A stretch of DNA of 64,000 nt from Omphalotus guepiniiformis (taxonomy: Eukaryota > Basidiomycota > Agaricomycetes > Agaricales > Omphalotaceae), in NCBI GenBank assembly GCA_028554645.1, contig JAQOOI010000015.1, forward strand, positions 124,001 to 188,000, given 5' to 3'. The number at the start of each line of letters is the position of its first letter. Position 1 is the first letter of the stretch. The notes below the pieces were generated by a model. The model saw nothing but the letters and a program-made list of their open reading frames with translations. It made no database searches and was not told where the DNA came from. Positions 54,831 to 64,000 of the stretch are shown in pieces. A program made the translations under genes and the position numbers.

Positions 54831-56234
54831 GTGCAGTCTCCTTCGATACATCAGATACCTACCGAGCTACTCCTCGAAATATTCTTGTGGGGTGTCACAT
54901 TGGAAGCCGTGTCTAGTGGCGGCTACTCCGTTGAGATCGAACCCTTGTGTTACACGTTCAAATTTCCACACCACGCTTTGGATCTCTCGGGGGTGTGTCG
55001 CCTGTGGAGGAACATCACGACATCTTGTCCACGGTTGTGGTCCTGTGACGAATGGAGCATCGAAATGAGCAGAATCGGTTCCTATGGGATCAGGTCCATT
55101 GCTCGCTATCTCGAAATGTCTAAGCCGCTCCCGCTCACTCTTCAGCTCTATTCCTTGAGAGACCCCAACCCGAAACTCGTTCGATTAGTGCTGTCCCATC
55201 GTGCTAGATTTCGCACTCTTCTAATCCACGATGGTCTAGAGCTTATCAAGTCCATGGAGAAAGAGCTGGAATACCTCGGACCCCGCCCCGTGACGGGTTA
55301 TTTTCCTAACCTGGAATCCTTTGAACATGAATGCCATGGATATGAGGGAATAGAAGCAGGTCAATTTATCCACAAGACTGATATCTTTTCGGTCACTCCT
55401 AGGCTACGGTCATTGGTGATCAACGGATTTGACGGTGGATTGCCTTTCCCATTCTTCCGACTTGAGTCTCCTTTCCCATACTCCCAACTTGAGTCGTTCA
55501 CTCTCGGTCTTAGTCAACTCGCCGACTGGGAATTGCTCCGCAGCGCCTGTCCCAGATTAAGAAACCTCACTCTACGGCACGGCTTAGTGTGCCATATCTA
55601 CCCCACTCCACCACTCCCTCCTCCTGTCGTCTTTCCTTCACTCACATACGTGAGATTCGACGTTAATGATTTCCATGTGGACGCATTGGCGGAAGTGTTC
55701 AAGATCATCGTCTTGCCGTCGTTGCAATCATTGTGCCTCTATTCACTGGCGGGTGACACGCTGGATGATCTCGAAGATTTCAAAGAGTTTCTGTCGCGAT
55801 TATCATGTCCCCTCAAAGAACTTTGCTTTGACTGGGTAGAGATCCCAGTAGACGACCTTCACGAAATACTCGGACTGGTACCTCAGCTTACTCAGCTCAC
55901 AATTCGCTTTCCTCTGAATGAAGACGCTACAATTCCGTCTTCTAATTACTCTAGGTTGATTAAACTCCTTACTATCGATGGCGATGACACCAGGATTCCT
56001 ATTTTACCTTGTCTGGCGCACTTGGAACTGAATATGATGATGGACCGAGATATGATGCTACGATTAACGGCCATGCTTGATACCAATTGGCCAGGGACCC
56101 TGTCTCTGACAACAAAAGGCACTAAAGACTGGCCACTTTTCATACCTCGCAGACTAAATCACAAGTTCAGCCTCGATCTCCCAAAGCATTTTGTGGGAGA
56201 CTTCAGCAAAACATTCATCAATGTCAAGGGTTGA
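54831..56234 (+). CDS. F-box/LRR-like protein, open copy without an ATG
   Basis: Open for 467 codons. F-box-like N-terminus IHQIPTELLLEIFLWGV, then LSGVCRLWRNITTSCPRLW; leucine-rich repeats follow (PRLRNLTLRHGL, PSLQSLCLYSLAGD, SCPLKELCFDWVEIPVDDLH, CLAHLELNMMMDRDMM). F-box proteins recruit substrates to SCF ligases. The frame opens at a GTG. The ATG used by the paralogue at 10550 is changed here (atgaatgtgcag against atacaaacgtgcag), and the first in-frame ATG lies after the F-box. Either an upstream exon supplies the start or this copy is also decaying. It sits between two copies of a ~0.19 kb direct repeat. Otherwise no stops or frameshifts are seen. Confidence 0.72.
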   Translation: MQSPSIHQIPTELLLEIFLWGVTLEAVSSGGYSVEIEPLCYTFKFPHHALDLSGVCRLWRNITTSCPRLWSCDEWSIEMSRIGSYGIRSIARYLEMSKPLPLTLQLYSLRDPNPKLVRLVLSHRARFRTLLIHDGLELIKSMEKELEYLGPRPVTGYFPNLESFEHECHGYEGIEAGQFIHKTDIFSVTPRLRSLVINGFDGGLPFPFFRLESPFPYSQLESFTLGLSQLADWELLRSACPRLRNLTLRHGLVCHIYPTPPLPPPVVFPSLTYVRFDVNDFHVDALAEVFKIIVLPSLQSLCLYSLAGDTLDDLEDFKEFLSRLSCPLKELCFDWVEIPVDDLHEILGLVPQLTQLTIRFPLNEDATIPSSNYSRLIKLLTIDGDDTRIPILPCLAHLELNMMMDRDMMLRLTAMLDTNWPGTLSLTTKGTKDWPLFIPRRLNHKFSLDLPKHFVGDFSKTFINVKG

Positions 56235-56239
56235 CGGTT

Positions 56240-56422
56240 GTACGGTAGAGTAGGAGGGTTGGGCCGGATATTCGTTAATGAGAACAGGTTTCCTCGCAGC
56301 ATCTTTTCAATAGAGCACTTGCATCTGTTTCAGGTCCTCTTTGCTCCCTACATAATGACTATCGTTCGTACATATCTTCTGTTTTTTTCATGCACTCTAG
56401 TTAATTTATGCAATGTATTTTG
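56240..56422 (+). repeat. Direct repeat, right copy, after F-box gene
   Basis: Second copy of 53933-54126. The two copies enclose the F-box unit, as expected after a tandem duplication or an insertion that duplicated the RBR 3' flank. Confidence 0.85.
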
Positions 56423-56823
56423 GAAACCCCTACTTTCTCTCATCCGAGTCTCGGTCAATTGCCAACTCTAGATGAGACATTGTGTCTATATAATATATGT
56501 ATAATCATCTCTTGCACTGTTCAGAAGTAGAACCACTCGCCACGACGATTCACAAAATCATCAGCGTTATCTAATCTTATCTGGAATCAATGTGTGGATA
56601 GATCTGCGATTAGATAAACATAAAATCCTTCATCTTTTCTTTTCGACCCACCATCGTTTGTGACTCGAGTAGACCTGGTACGTTGCGCTCAACGGATAAC
56701 TAGTTCTAAACTAAAATCCTCTACTTCCAAAGGGTAGAATACCCTTGCGTGTCGTCTGCTTTTCGCAAAGTATGAATCGTCGAGTTTGCCAAGGACATAG
56801 GCTAAAAATCTTGAGTTTAGGAG
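56423..56823. other. Spacer upstream of ADE6
   Basis: Single-copy sequence that should contain the ADE6 promoter. No clear TATA box, RNA gene or ORF. Confidence 0.5.
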
Positions 56824-59800
56824 ATGCTTGTCTTGACGGGGTCATCGTCTGTCTCGAAGCAGAAAAGAGATATCTTGCTGAAAAATATCCAAAGATCATG
56901 TCCATCGGTTACCTCCATCGATGGAGTATGGATCCATATAGTGAAATGCACATCGAAAAGTGTCGAAGGCGAACTCTCTGACTTGCTTTCGCCGGCACGG
57001 AAAGCTCTCGAAAATTTACTGGACTATGGGGATGATATAACGCTTCCTGATACTATCGGTTCCATTCAAAATACCCACAAAAATGTTATCTACATCCTAC
57101 CGAGATTGGGAACCATTTCACCTTGGTCGAGCAAAGCTACGGATATTTCTGCGATCTGCAATCTATCTGGACAGGTCGAGCGTATTGAAAGAGGCATTGC
57201 ATATGTCTACACCACTTCCAACTCCTCCATCCTCTCCTCTGAGACCATTTCCAGTTTTTCCCATTTCATCCATGATCGCATGACACAATCCATTCACCTG
57301 TCTCTCCCTGTCGAAGACTCGCTCTTCACTCACAGCGGCGCACGTCCTCTTCGCACCGTGGATATAACTACTTCCTCCTCCTCCACCGCAAAATCCGCTG
57401 AGGAAATCTTCACCCAAGCCAACAAAGACCTCGGACTCGCCCTATCTGCAGACGAAATTGCCTACCTCGTCGCAGCCTTCATTTCTGGTCCTAATCCAAT
57501 CAACCGCAACCCGACAGACGCAGAACTGTTTATGTTCGCACAAGTCAACTCGGAGCACTGTCGACACAAGATCTTCAATGCCAAATGGACACTTGACTCC
57601 GCCGAACAGGACCTCTCCCTCTTCCAAATGATCAGGAACACGGAGCGAGTGGCAGGCGTCAATACGATCTCAGCGTACTCTGACAACGCCGCTGTATTCA
57701 AAGGTTATACCGTGCCCCGATTCAGCGTCTCCAAGGAAAATGACCAACACGTCTACCAGACCGACGGTGCGCCCGAGCCCATGCCAATCCTTATCAAAGT
57801 CGAGACGCACAACCACCCGACAGGCGTTTCGCCCTATCCGGGCGCAGCTACAGGCTCAGGGGGTGAGATTCGAGACGAAGGCGCCACGGGCCGCGGGTCA
57901 AAACCCAAAGCAGGTCTCGCAGGGTACACCACTTCCAACCTTCTCATCCCGGGGTATGTTCAGCCTTGGGAAGAGGATTTTGGTAAGCCAGCGCATATCG
58001 CTAGTCCGTTGGATATCATGCTCGAGGCACCCCTCGGAGCGAGTGCGTTTAATAACGAGTTTGGAAGACCGGCGTTGGCGGGGTATTTTAGGACTTTTTG
58101 TGAGCGTGTTAGTGTTGGTGGGGACGAGCAGAAAGGGAGGGATGAACGAGAGATCAGGGGGTACCATAAGCCTATCATGATTGCTGGTGGGTACGGTACT
58201 GTCCGACCAGTGTTCGCCAAGAAGACTCGCATTACGCCTGGGGCGAAACTCGTTGTGCTCGGTGGGCCAGGGATGCTTATTGGGCTTGGCGGAGGAGCGG
58301 CATCGAGCCAGGTTTCTGGAGCGAGCTCTGCAGAGCTGGATTTTGCTTCCGTGCAGAGGGATAATGCGGAGATGCAGAGGAGGTGTCAGCAGGTTATTGA
58401 TGCTTGTGTTGGGGGTGCTGCTAGTGGGGACGAGAACCCTGTTGAAAGCATCCACGATGTCGGTGCTGGTGGTCTATCTAATGCCTTACCCGAGCTTGTC
58501 CACGACTCGAGTCTCGGGGCTACTTTCGAGATACGGGACGTCCTCGTCGCGGACCACTCGATGTCGCCTATGGAAATATGGTGCAACGAGTCGCAGGAGC
58601 GATATGTCTTGGCGATATCACCCTCAAGACTTGCGGAATTTGAGCAAATTTGCAAGAGGGAGAGGTGCCCGTATGCAGTGGTGGGTGTAGCAACGGAGAA
58701 AGAGGAGTTAGTGGTTACGGACAGGTTACTGGGAGGAGAGGTTATCAGGCTGGACATGGGAATGTTGTTTGGGAAGCCTCCCAGGATGGAGAGAAAAGAC
58801 ATCACCCGGGTTTGGGGAAGTAAAATCTCGTTCGATACGAGGAACCTAACAAAATATCTTCCCTCCTCTCCCTCCACACCGTTCTCAATACCAGACCTAG
58901 TAAAAGAAGCCACATCCCGCGTCCTACGCCTCCCTTCCGTCGCATCCAAATCCTTCCTAATCACCATTGGCGATCGGACAATCACAGGCCTCGTCACGCG
59001 AGACCAAATGGTCGGTCCGTACCAGATTCCCGTCGCCGACGTAGCCGTTACGCGTTCTTCGTACGGCTTCTCCGTTCTCTCAGGCGAAGCCATGGCCATG
59101 GGCGAACGCACGCCCATTGCTCTTGTGAGTCCGGCTGCGTCAGCGAGGATGGCTGTCGCTGAGGCTCTTACGAACCTCGCTGCGGCATATATAGGTGTAG
59201 AAGGTGGGCTAGGAAACGTGAAAATGAGTGCAAATTGGATGTGTGCTGCTGGGAAGGAAGGTGAAGGGGTGGGACTGTATGAGGCTGTCAGAGCTGTTGG
59301 GATGGAGCTTTGTCCGGCTTTGGGCGTGGGGATTCCGGTGGGGAAGGATTCGATGTCTATGGAGATGAAGTGGAGGGAAGGAGATGGAGATGGAGAGCAA
59401 AAGAGGGTCAGCTCGCCTCTTTCGTTAATTGTTACTGCATTTGCGAGCGTGGAAGACATCCGAAGAACTTGGACACCCGAGTTGAAGGCTAGTGCTGCGC
59501 TTGGTGGAGATGCGACAGTTTTGGTTTTGGTGGATCTGGCGGGAGGTAAACAGCGTATGGGAGGATCGGCTCTTGCACAGGTATTTAGGGAGATTGGGAC
59601 GGAAGCACCAGATGTAGACGATGCGGGTGTATTGAAAGCTTTCTTCAATGCCACACAGACCATTCGAGCTCGGGACCCTGAACTCGTATTGGCGTATCAT
59701 GACCGTTCGGATGGAGGTCTGTTCACTACACTCGTGGAGATGGCGTTTGCAGGTCGTGTGGGTATTCAGATATCCCTGGACGTTCTGGGGAAGCTAGCGG

Positions 59801-60987
59801 ATGATCCGATCAAGGCTTTGTTCAACGAGGAACTGGGCGCCGTGGTTCAGGTGAGGGAAAAGGATTTGATGGTGCTCATGGAAGTGTTCCTTGATGCTGG
59901 GTTCCCATCAAGAGGGATACATGCTATAGGGAAGGTCAACGAGGATCCGACAGATCAGTCTTTCAGTATCATTCATACCTCGGACATCATTTTCGCTAGC
60001 ACCCGCAAGGAGCTCCAGCAGATCTGGGCTGAGACGTCGTTCAGGATGCAGGAACTAAGAGACGATGCGGTCTGTGCGAAAGAGGAGTTCGAGCTCATCT
60101 CGGACAAGGAGTATTCCGGACTGTTTTTCGACCTCACGTTCACACCTCCGACCTCGGAACCCTCAAAAAGCCTATTGAACAGACCAAAAGTTGCGATCCT
60201 GCGCGAGCAAGGTGTGAATGGGCAAATAGAGATGGCATGGGCGTTTTCTGCAGCAGGTTTCGATGCTATTGACGTACACATGTCCGATATCCTCACTGGC
60301 ACCGTCAGTCTATCATCCTTCCGTGGTGTTGCCGCCTGTGGTGGGTTCTCCTATGGCGATGTCTTGGGAGCCGGAAAAGGCTGGGCACATTCCGTCCTAC
60401 TCAATCCCCTCGCGAGGAAGGAATTTGAGCTATTTTTCGAAAGGAAGGACACGTTTGTGCTTGCTGTGTGCAACGGATGCCAATTTCTTAGTCATTTGAA
60501 GGGAATGATCCCTGGTGCGGAGGACTGGCCGGAGTTTAAGGGGAACAGGAGTGAGAGATTTGAGGCGAGGGTGTGTATGGTTGAGGTTGTAGATTCTGAG
60601 GAGACGAAAAAGTCGGTGTTTTTGAGGGAGATGATTGGGTCTAAATTGCCTGTTGCTGTCGCGCACGGGGAAGGGAGGGTGGCGTTCAAGGATGAGAAGC
60701 AGGTGCAGAGCATTAAAGAGAGGGGTATGGTTGCGGTGAGATATGTCGATTCGAAGGGAAGACCGACGGAGAAGTATCCTTTGAACCCGAATGGGAGTGT
60801 AGGGGGTATCACTGGGGTACAGACTCTCGATGGGAGAGTGTTGGCGTTGATGCCTCATCCCGAGAGGGTTACGACCTTGGAGAGTAATAGTTGGTTCCCC
60901 CCGGAGTGGAGGGAGAAAGAAGGCTGGAAAGATGGAGTTGGCCCTTGGTTCAAGATTTTCCAGAGTGCGAGAGCCTGGTGTGGGTAA
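56824..60987 (+). CDS. ADE6: Phosphoribosylformylglycinamidine (FGAM) synthase
   Basis: Fourth step of purine synthesis: FGAR + glutamine + ATP gives FGAM. Single exon of 1387 residues, close to the ~1350 of yeast Ade6 and the large bacterial PurL. Start MLVLTGSSS agrees with fungal homologues. Landmarks: [18 protein letters not shown]; the loop [20 protein letters not shown] followed by [36 protein letters not shown]; and [14 protein letters not shown] in the second AIRS-like half. The C-terminal class I glutaminase has [17 protein letters not shown], the nucleophile cysteine in [11 protein letters not shown], and the His/Glu pair in MPHPERV. All catalytic elements are intact. It lies next to accessory genes but shows housekeeping codon use. 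Long antisense ORFs over it are shadows. Confidence 0.96.
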   Translation: MLVLTGSSSVSKQKRDILLKNIQRSCPSVTSIDGVWIHIVKCTSKSVEGELSDLLSPARKALENLLDYGDDITLPDTIGSIQNTHKNVIYILPRLGTISPWSSKATDISAICNLSGQVERIERGIAYVYTTSNSSILSSETISSFSHFIHDRMTQSIHLSLPVEDSLFTHSGARPLRTVDITTSSSSTAKSAEEIFTQANKDLGLALSADEIAYLVAAFISGPNPINRNPTDAELFMFAQVNSEHCRHKIFNAKWTLDSAEQDLSLFQMIRNTERVAGVNTISAYSDNAAVFKGYTVPRFSVSKENDQHVYQTDGAPEPMPILIKVETHNHPTGVSPYPGAATGSGGEIRDEGATGRGSKPKAGLAGYTTSNLLIPGYVQPWEEDFGKPAHIASPLDIMLEAPLGASAFNNEFGRPALAGYFRTFCERVSVGGDEQKGRDEREIRGYHKPIMIAGGYGTVRPVFAKKTRITPGAKLVVLGGPGMLIGLGGGAASSQVSGASSAELDFASVQRDNAEMQRRCQQVIDACVGGAASGDENPVESIHDVGAGGLSNALPELVHDSSLGATFEIRDVLVADHSMSPMEIWCNESQERYVLAISPSRLAEFEQICKRERCPYAVVGVATEKEELVVTDRLLGGEVIRLDMGMLFGKPPRMERKDITRVWGSKISFDTRNLTKYLPSSPSTPFSIPDLVKEATSRVLRLPSVASKSFLITIGDRTITGLVTRDQMVGPYQIPVADVAVTRSSYGFSVLSGEAMAMGERTPIALVSPAASARMAVAEALTNLAAAYIGVEGGLGNVKMSANWMCAAGKEGEGVGLYEAVRAVGMELCPALGVGIPVGKDSMSMEMKWREGDGDGEQKRVSSPLSLIVTAFASVEDIRRTWTPELKASAALGGDATVLVLVDLAGGKQRMGGSALAQVFREIGTEAPDVDDAGVLKAFFNATQTIRARDPELVLAYHDRSDGGLFTTLVEMAFAGRVGIQISLDVLGKLADDPIKALFNEELGAVVQVREKDLMVLMEVFLDAGFPSRGIHAIGKVNEDPTDQSFSIIHTSDIIFASTRKELQQIWAETSFRMQELRDDAVCAKEEFELISDKEYSGLFFDLTFTPPTSEPSKSLLNRPKVAILREQGVNGQIEMAWAFSAAGFDAIDVHMSDILTGTVSLSSFRGVAACGGFSYGDVLGAGKGWAHSVLLNPLARKEFELFFERKDTFVLAVCNGCQFLSHLKGMIPGAEDWPEFKGNRSERFEARVCMVEVVDSEETKKSVFLREMIGSKLPVAVAHGEGRVAFKDEKQVQSIKERGMVAVRYVDSKGRPTEKYPLNPNGSVGGITGVQTLDGRVLALMPHPERVTTLESNSWFPPEWREKEGWKDGVGPWFKIFQSARAWCG

Positions 60988-61396
60988 CTTATTCCAGCAA
61001 GAAAAAAGGGGAATGTCTGTTAGAGATACTTACTTGTAATCAAGTTTTTGAATTGTAAGTAGCGTACAAAGTATGTAATAAATTTCAAGAATCCCGTGCT
61101 CGCGTGCTGTTATGTTATCATTGCGCCGAATAAACTGCGCTTTTACTTCGCGAGTTGTCCTTCAAATATTTCGTTCTATTTCTCTTCGTTGCTGGATACT
61201 TGGGCAGCTTGTAAATACTTGCAAAGGAAGAAGATAATCAGCGAGGTCAGTCCTTTGATTTAAATAAATTAGGTGATGAACCGCAGTTGACGCCACCGTG
61301 TCTATCTTCACTTGACCTTGTAACAAGGTTGCCAGTGAGTCGTAGATTTTGTTTCACTTTGGAATAGTACTCATTACATTTCTTTTCGTTCAGATA
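60988..61396. other. Tandem spacer, ADE6 terminator and next promoter
   Basis: AT-rich start with several taata/aataaa-like signals (gtaataaatttc near 61075). Nothing else supported. Confidence 0.5.
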
Positions 61397-62848
61397 ATGG
61401 ATTCACCTCCGCCTATCGATGCACCAGCGGCAAATCCAAGTTCAATAATAGTAGTCGCAGAATCGCCGCCAGTTGATCCACTCAACGACCCACCACCACC
61501 ATACCCTTCACCTGGTCGCACACGACGAGCAAGAGGTACAAGGTCACACAGAAGACCTTCCAATGTACAACGTATTCAAACTGCTACCCTAATCCCATCC
61601 ACCGACCATACTTCAGCCGACAACGAAGCCTATTCATCTTCTCCTCACCCATTAACACCAACTCCGGATCCTCTGCTTCGTCCAGACCCAGAGACACCCA
61701 TAGATGCATCTGAGACTACTCCTTTACTCACATCGTCGTCTCCACCACGAACGCAGCAGAGTCGGAGGGAACAACGACCTAGGTCCTTATCTCATGCGAG
61801 TACGGCATCGGTGGCACCTTCCCTTGCGCAAACGATATGGACGATGTTCTCAGAGTATGATTCGGAGCGGGAGGAGGAGGAGTCTGATGGGGACGGTGAC
61901 GGGGATAGGCATAGGTCTGCGCGAGTATATCGCAATGGCGAACATACTCGTGAAGACTCAGAATACGCTCGACTCAGTTGTGTTTCAACCGCAACTGGGG
62001 ACGTCGATAATTCCTCTCCCTCTTCCTCTACTCGCAGCTCTCGTTCGTGGTACTCAAAAATATCTATCAAGCCTTGCAAACGCTACTTCAGGCCGTTAAC
62101 TCGCAAGGCATATTACCTCGCCTTCTTTCATCTCTTACTGGTTAATTTTCCATTCGCGCTTGGCACATGGGTGTATCTTTTCGTTTTCACAGTGGTAAGT
62201 CGCATATAATGAGTTTTTAGATTTGTGCTGAAGTCGTGCTTAAAGACAGGAACAACACTGCTTATAGCCCTTCCTCTTGGTGCTATTTTATGCTTCTTCG
62301 ACCTACTAGGCGCTAGGGCGTTCTCCCGTGCTGAGGTGAGCTTCTATATTTTCTTCTTGGATGCTCAAACTCATTGATCCATCACAGCTTCACCTCCAAA
62401 CGACTTTCCACTCACCTCTTCCTCTCCCCGCTCCTTACCCTCCCCGACCTATCTTCAACCGCCACCGAGGCCCTACAGCCTCAGAGCTCGAATCAGGGCG
62501 CGCCGTCATCGGCGATAGATTGCCTGAAACGTCGTTCTATAAGAACACCTACGCTATGGCAAGTCACTGCATTTCCGCTCAACAGACACTCCTTACTCAT
62601 ATATATATCTTTTTACTTTCGTTTGTATCCCCCAACAGTTCACAGACCCAACGACGTATCAAGCGATATTCTACTTCCTCGTTATCAAACCAGCTATAAC
62701 GCTGTCTATCCTTCTCGTCCTTCTGGTTATTGGTGTGCCTGCATTTGTGCTGGTGATACCGGCGCCGGCGGTGCTAAGGGCAACGAGGAGGATTGGGAAA
62801 TGGCAGGCTGGCGTTGCTGTTGAGGGGTTGTATTATGCCGTTCGGTGA
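61397..62848 (+). CDS. Multi-pass membrane protein with disordered N-terminus
   Basis: Four exons: ATG 61397 to about 62193, then three more, ending at TGA 62846-62848. All are in frame. The third intron (62559-62638) has a GC donor (gcaagt). The first ~230 residues are Pro/Ser/Asp-rich and disordered, with an acidic run (SEREEEESDGDGDGD). The C-terminal part has four likely membrane segments: AYYLAFFHLLLVNFPFALGT with the adjoining WVYLFVFTV; TLLIALPLGAILCFFDLLGA; YQAIFYFLVIKPAITLSILL; and VLLVIGVPAFVLVI. The pattern of a hydrophobic pair, a loop and a second pair ending in an amphipathic LRATRRIGKW resembles the 'putative sensor' membrane domain seen in some bacterial histidine kinases. That resemblance is by eye only. 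Function unknown. Confidence 0.72.
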
Positions 62849-63263
62849 GAAACGGGGAGATGGAGGGGGAAAGTGAGAAGTCAGAGGTGAAGAGTGAGGC
62901 GAGGGTGTGCAAGGGTGCACTGTTTCTGTTTCTTGAGATATGGATTGGGGGGATTTTTTCTTGGTTATATGCGTACCCCCGCCGTGATTTACCCTCAGTC
63001 ACAGACGATTCTGCGCTTCGTCTGTTCTGGGTAGCCCCAGAAGTTTGAAAGTTCTGGGTGTATTCTTGTCTTGTAAAAACAACCTGCCCCGCGTGCATGT
63101 ATTTACTATACGTTTTCAATAATTTATATTTGACCTGGTGCATCTCGCTCACAACACTGATAACGAATACTTGAACTGAACACGTCGGTTTCAGACATGA
63201 GTTTAGATGAATTATCATATTCAGTGGTGTTGATGTACAAATTCTTATTGTATGTACATCTAA
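62849..63263. other. Convergent spacer
   Basis: Between the 3' ends of the membrane protein and the F-box/LRR relative. No feature beyond AT-rich 3' flanks. Confidence 0.5.
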
Positions 63264-64000
63264 TCAACAAGACTCAAAGAGTGTTACTCCCCCTACGAGT
63301 CCGGCATCATGCTCGGCCTTCAATACTGGTAACAGTGGTAATTTCTTAAGGCTGTCGTTGGCAACAGTAAGGAGATTAAAAGTCTTTAGGGAGGCAACCG
63401 ATAGGTCCCGGGATTTCTGGCATCTAGAAGCAACCATAGCGGAAACCCATTTTAGAATGGTGGGATTTAGTCCTAAAAGGTACATTTCCAAGTTCTGTAG
63501 GCGAGGCAACAAAATTTCCTTCGTGGAAACAAGAGAGCCACACCGGTCACTTATGGGAATACAGAGAAGATTAAGTATCCCGGCGTATTCCGTTTCCGCA
63601 ATATTTCTTGGTACGACACGAAGAGTGAGGTCGAGGAGGTTTGGTACGGAACGGAACACCTCTCGCAGTCCACCATCTGACAAGGTAATCCTGTCCAAGC
63701 ACAATTCCAGAAGAGAGCACGACGATCGTGAGATGAACGAATCAAATTCCTCCAACCTCTCCGCCTGGAAACCTCCACCTGCAATGAGATGTAACCTCTG
63801 CAGCACCGGTAATGTGACGATGCGAAACACCGTCGGCAATGCAGCTGCATCGGCATAAACACCCAAGTCCACCTGGAAGAAAGTGATTGTAGGAAAAAGT
63901 ATCGGTGATGATACAGGTAATAATCCATCGTGTTTCTTGAGGGACGAAAAGATCAGGAAGAGCTTTTTCAATCTGAGACACGAGCTAAGGATTTTCCAGT
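63264..64000 (-). CDS. F-box/LRR-family protein, 3' part
   Basis: Frame open from the window edge to the stop at 63264-63266. The sequence matches the LRR half of the F-box genes at 10.5 and 54.8 kb in order and spacing: LRLKKLFL at the edge (compare PRLRNLTL), ILFPTITFFQVDLG (compare VVFPSLTYVRFDV), TLPVLQRLHLIAGGG, SSCSLLELCLDRITLSDGGL and LLPRLQNLEMYLLG. The C-terminus differs from the other two. The F-box should lie beyond the window. A third member of the same family within 54 kb; no lesion seen in the visible part. Confidence 0.7.
   Translation of the reverse strand, partial: WKILSSCLRLKKLFLIFSSLKKHDGLLPVSSPILFPTITFFQVDLGVYADAAALPTVFRIVTLPVLQRLHLIAGGGFQAERLEEFDSFISRSSCSLLELCLDRITLSDGGLREVFRSVPNLLDLTLRVVPRNIAETEYAGILNLLCIPISDRCGSLVSTKEILLPRLQNLEMYLLGLNPTILKWVSAMVASRCQKSRDLSVASLKTFNLLTVANDSLKKLPLLPVLKAEHDAGLVGGVTLFESC

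Noticed and set aside
58386..59663. 425-codon antisense ORF over ADE6
   Set aside because: Shadow of codon bias in a strongly conserved enzyme gene; its protein shows no family features.
1..64000. tRNA or rRNA genes
   Set aside because: I looked for T-loop (GGTTCGAATCC-like) and A-box patterns; isolated gttcgag matches (for example near 30455 and 40918) had no matching acceptor stem. A tRNAscan run would be decisive.

Overview
The window is nuclear DNA of a filamentous basidiomycete, most likely an Agaricomycete. Genes lie on both strands and carry many 45-80 bp introns with GT-AG or, unusually often, GC-AG ends. The families also fit: FunK1 kinases, NACHT-WD40 receptors, F-box/LRR paralogues, MCT-type transporters, a stand-alone adenylation enzyme and a Ty3/gypsy element. 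All calls come from reading and hand-splicing the sequence; no database search was run.

Layout. 1-1.3 kb: 3' part of an AIF/AMID-like oxidoreductase (+). 1.6-6.9 kb: a ten-exon NLR-type receptor (-) with an N-terminal C2-like domain, a NACHT ATPase and about 14 nearly identical WD40 repeats. 7.5-9.8 kb: lysyl-tRNA synthetase (-). 10.5-12.0 kb: a broken F-box gene (+). 12.3-13.2 kb: a mini-gene holding only a Sec7 domain (-) that lacks its catalytic glutamate. 13.9-16.2 kb: MCT-type transporter (+). 17.1-20.3 kb: a disordered Pro/Arg/Asp-rich protein (+). 20.6-27.6 kb: a FunK1 kinase cluster (-) with one complete copy, two identically 5'-truncated copies and a small relative. 27.8-30.3 kb: MFS transporter 1 (-). 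31.2-33.5 kb: remnant of the proteasome activator BLM10 and an LRR-like remnant (+).

33.6-45.9 kb is a nest of mobile elements. A Ty3/gypsy retrotransposon has 731-bp LTRs differing only at CpG sites, gag and pol in different frames, and a third ORF between pol and the 3' LTR. Its 3' LTR is split by a 3.6 kb insertion. Inside that insertion sits a non-autonomous CACTA-like element with 215-bp inverted repeats and two 11-bp-unit minisatellites. Inside that, in turn, sits a 139-bp MITE whose 3-bp target duplication can be proved from an internal empty site.

The nest abuts MFS transporter 2 (45.8-48.3 kb, -), a paralogue of transporter 1 whose last residues are now encoded by LTR sequence. Next come a stand-alone adenylation-domain enzyme (49.4-51.4 kb, +), an Ariadne-type RBR ubiquitin ligase (51.7-53.9 kb, +), an open F-box copy without an ATG lying between two copies of a 0.19 kb direct repeat (54.1-56.4 kb), FGAM synthase ADE6 (56.8-61.0 kb, +), a multi-pass membrane protein (61.4-62.8 kb, +) and the 3' part of another F-box/LRR relative (63.3-64.0 kb, -).

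Housekeeping genes (KRS1, ADE6, the RBR ligase) are thus interleaved with fast-evolving accessory genes shaped by tandem duplication, segmental duplication and transposition. No metabolic operon-like logic links the neighbours. The most notable loci are the C2-NACHT-WD receptor, the three-level transposon nest, the truncated FunK1 series and the Sec7 mini-gene.
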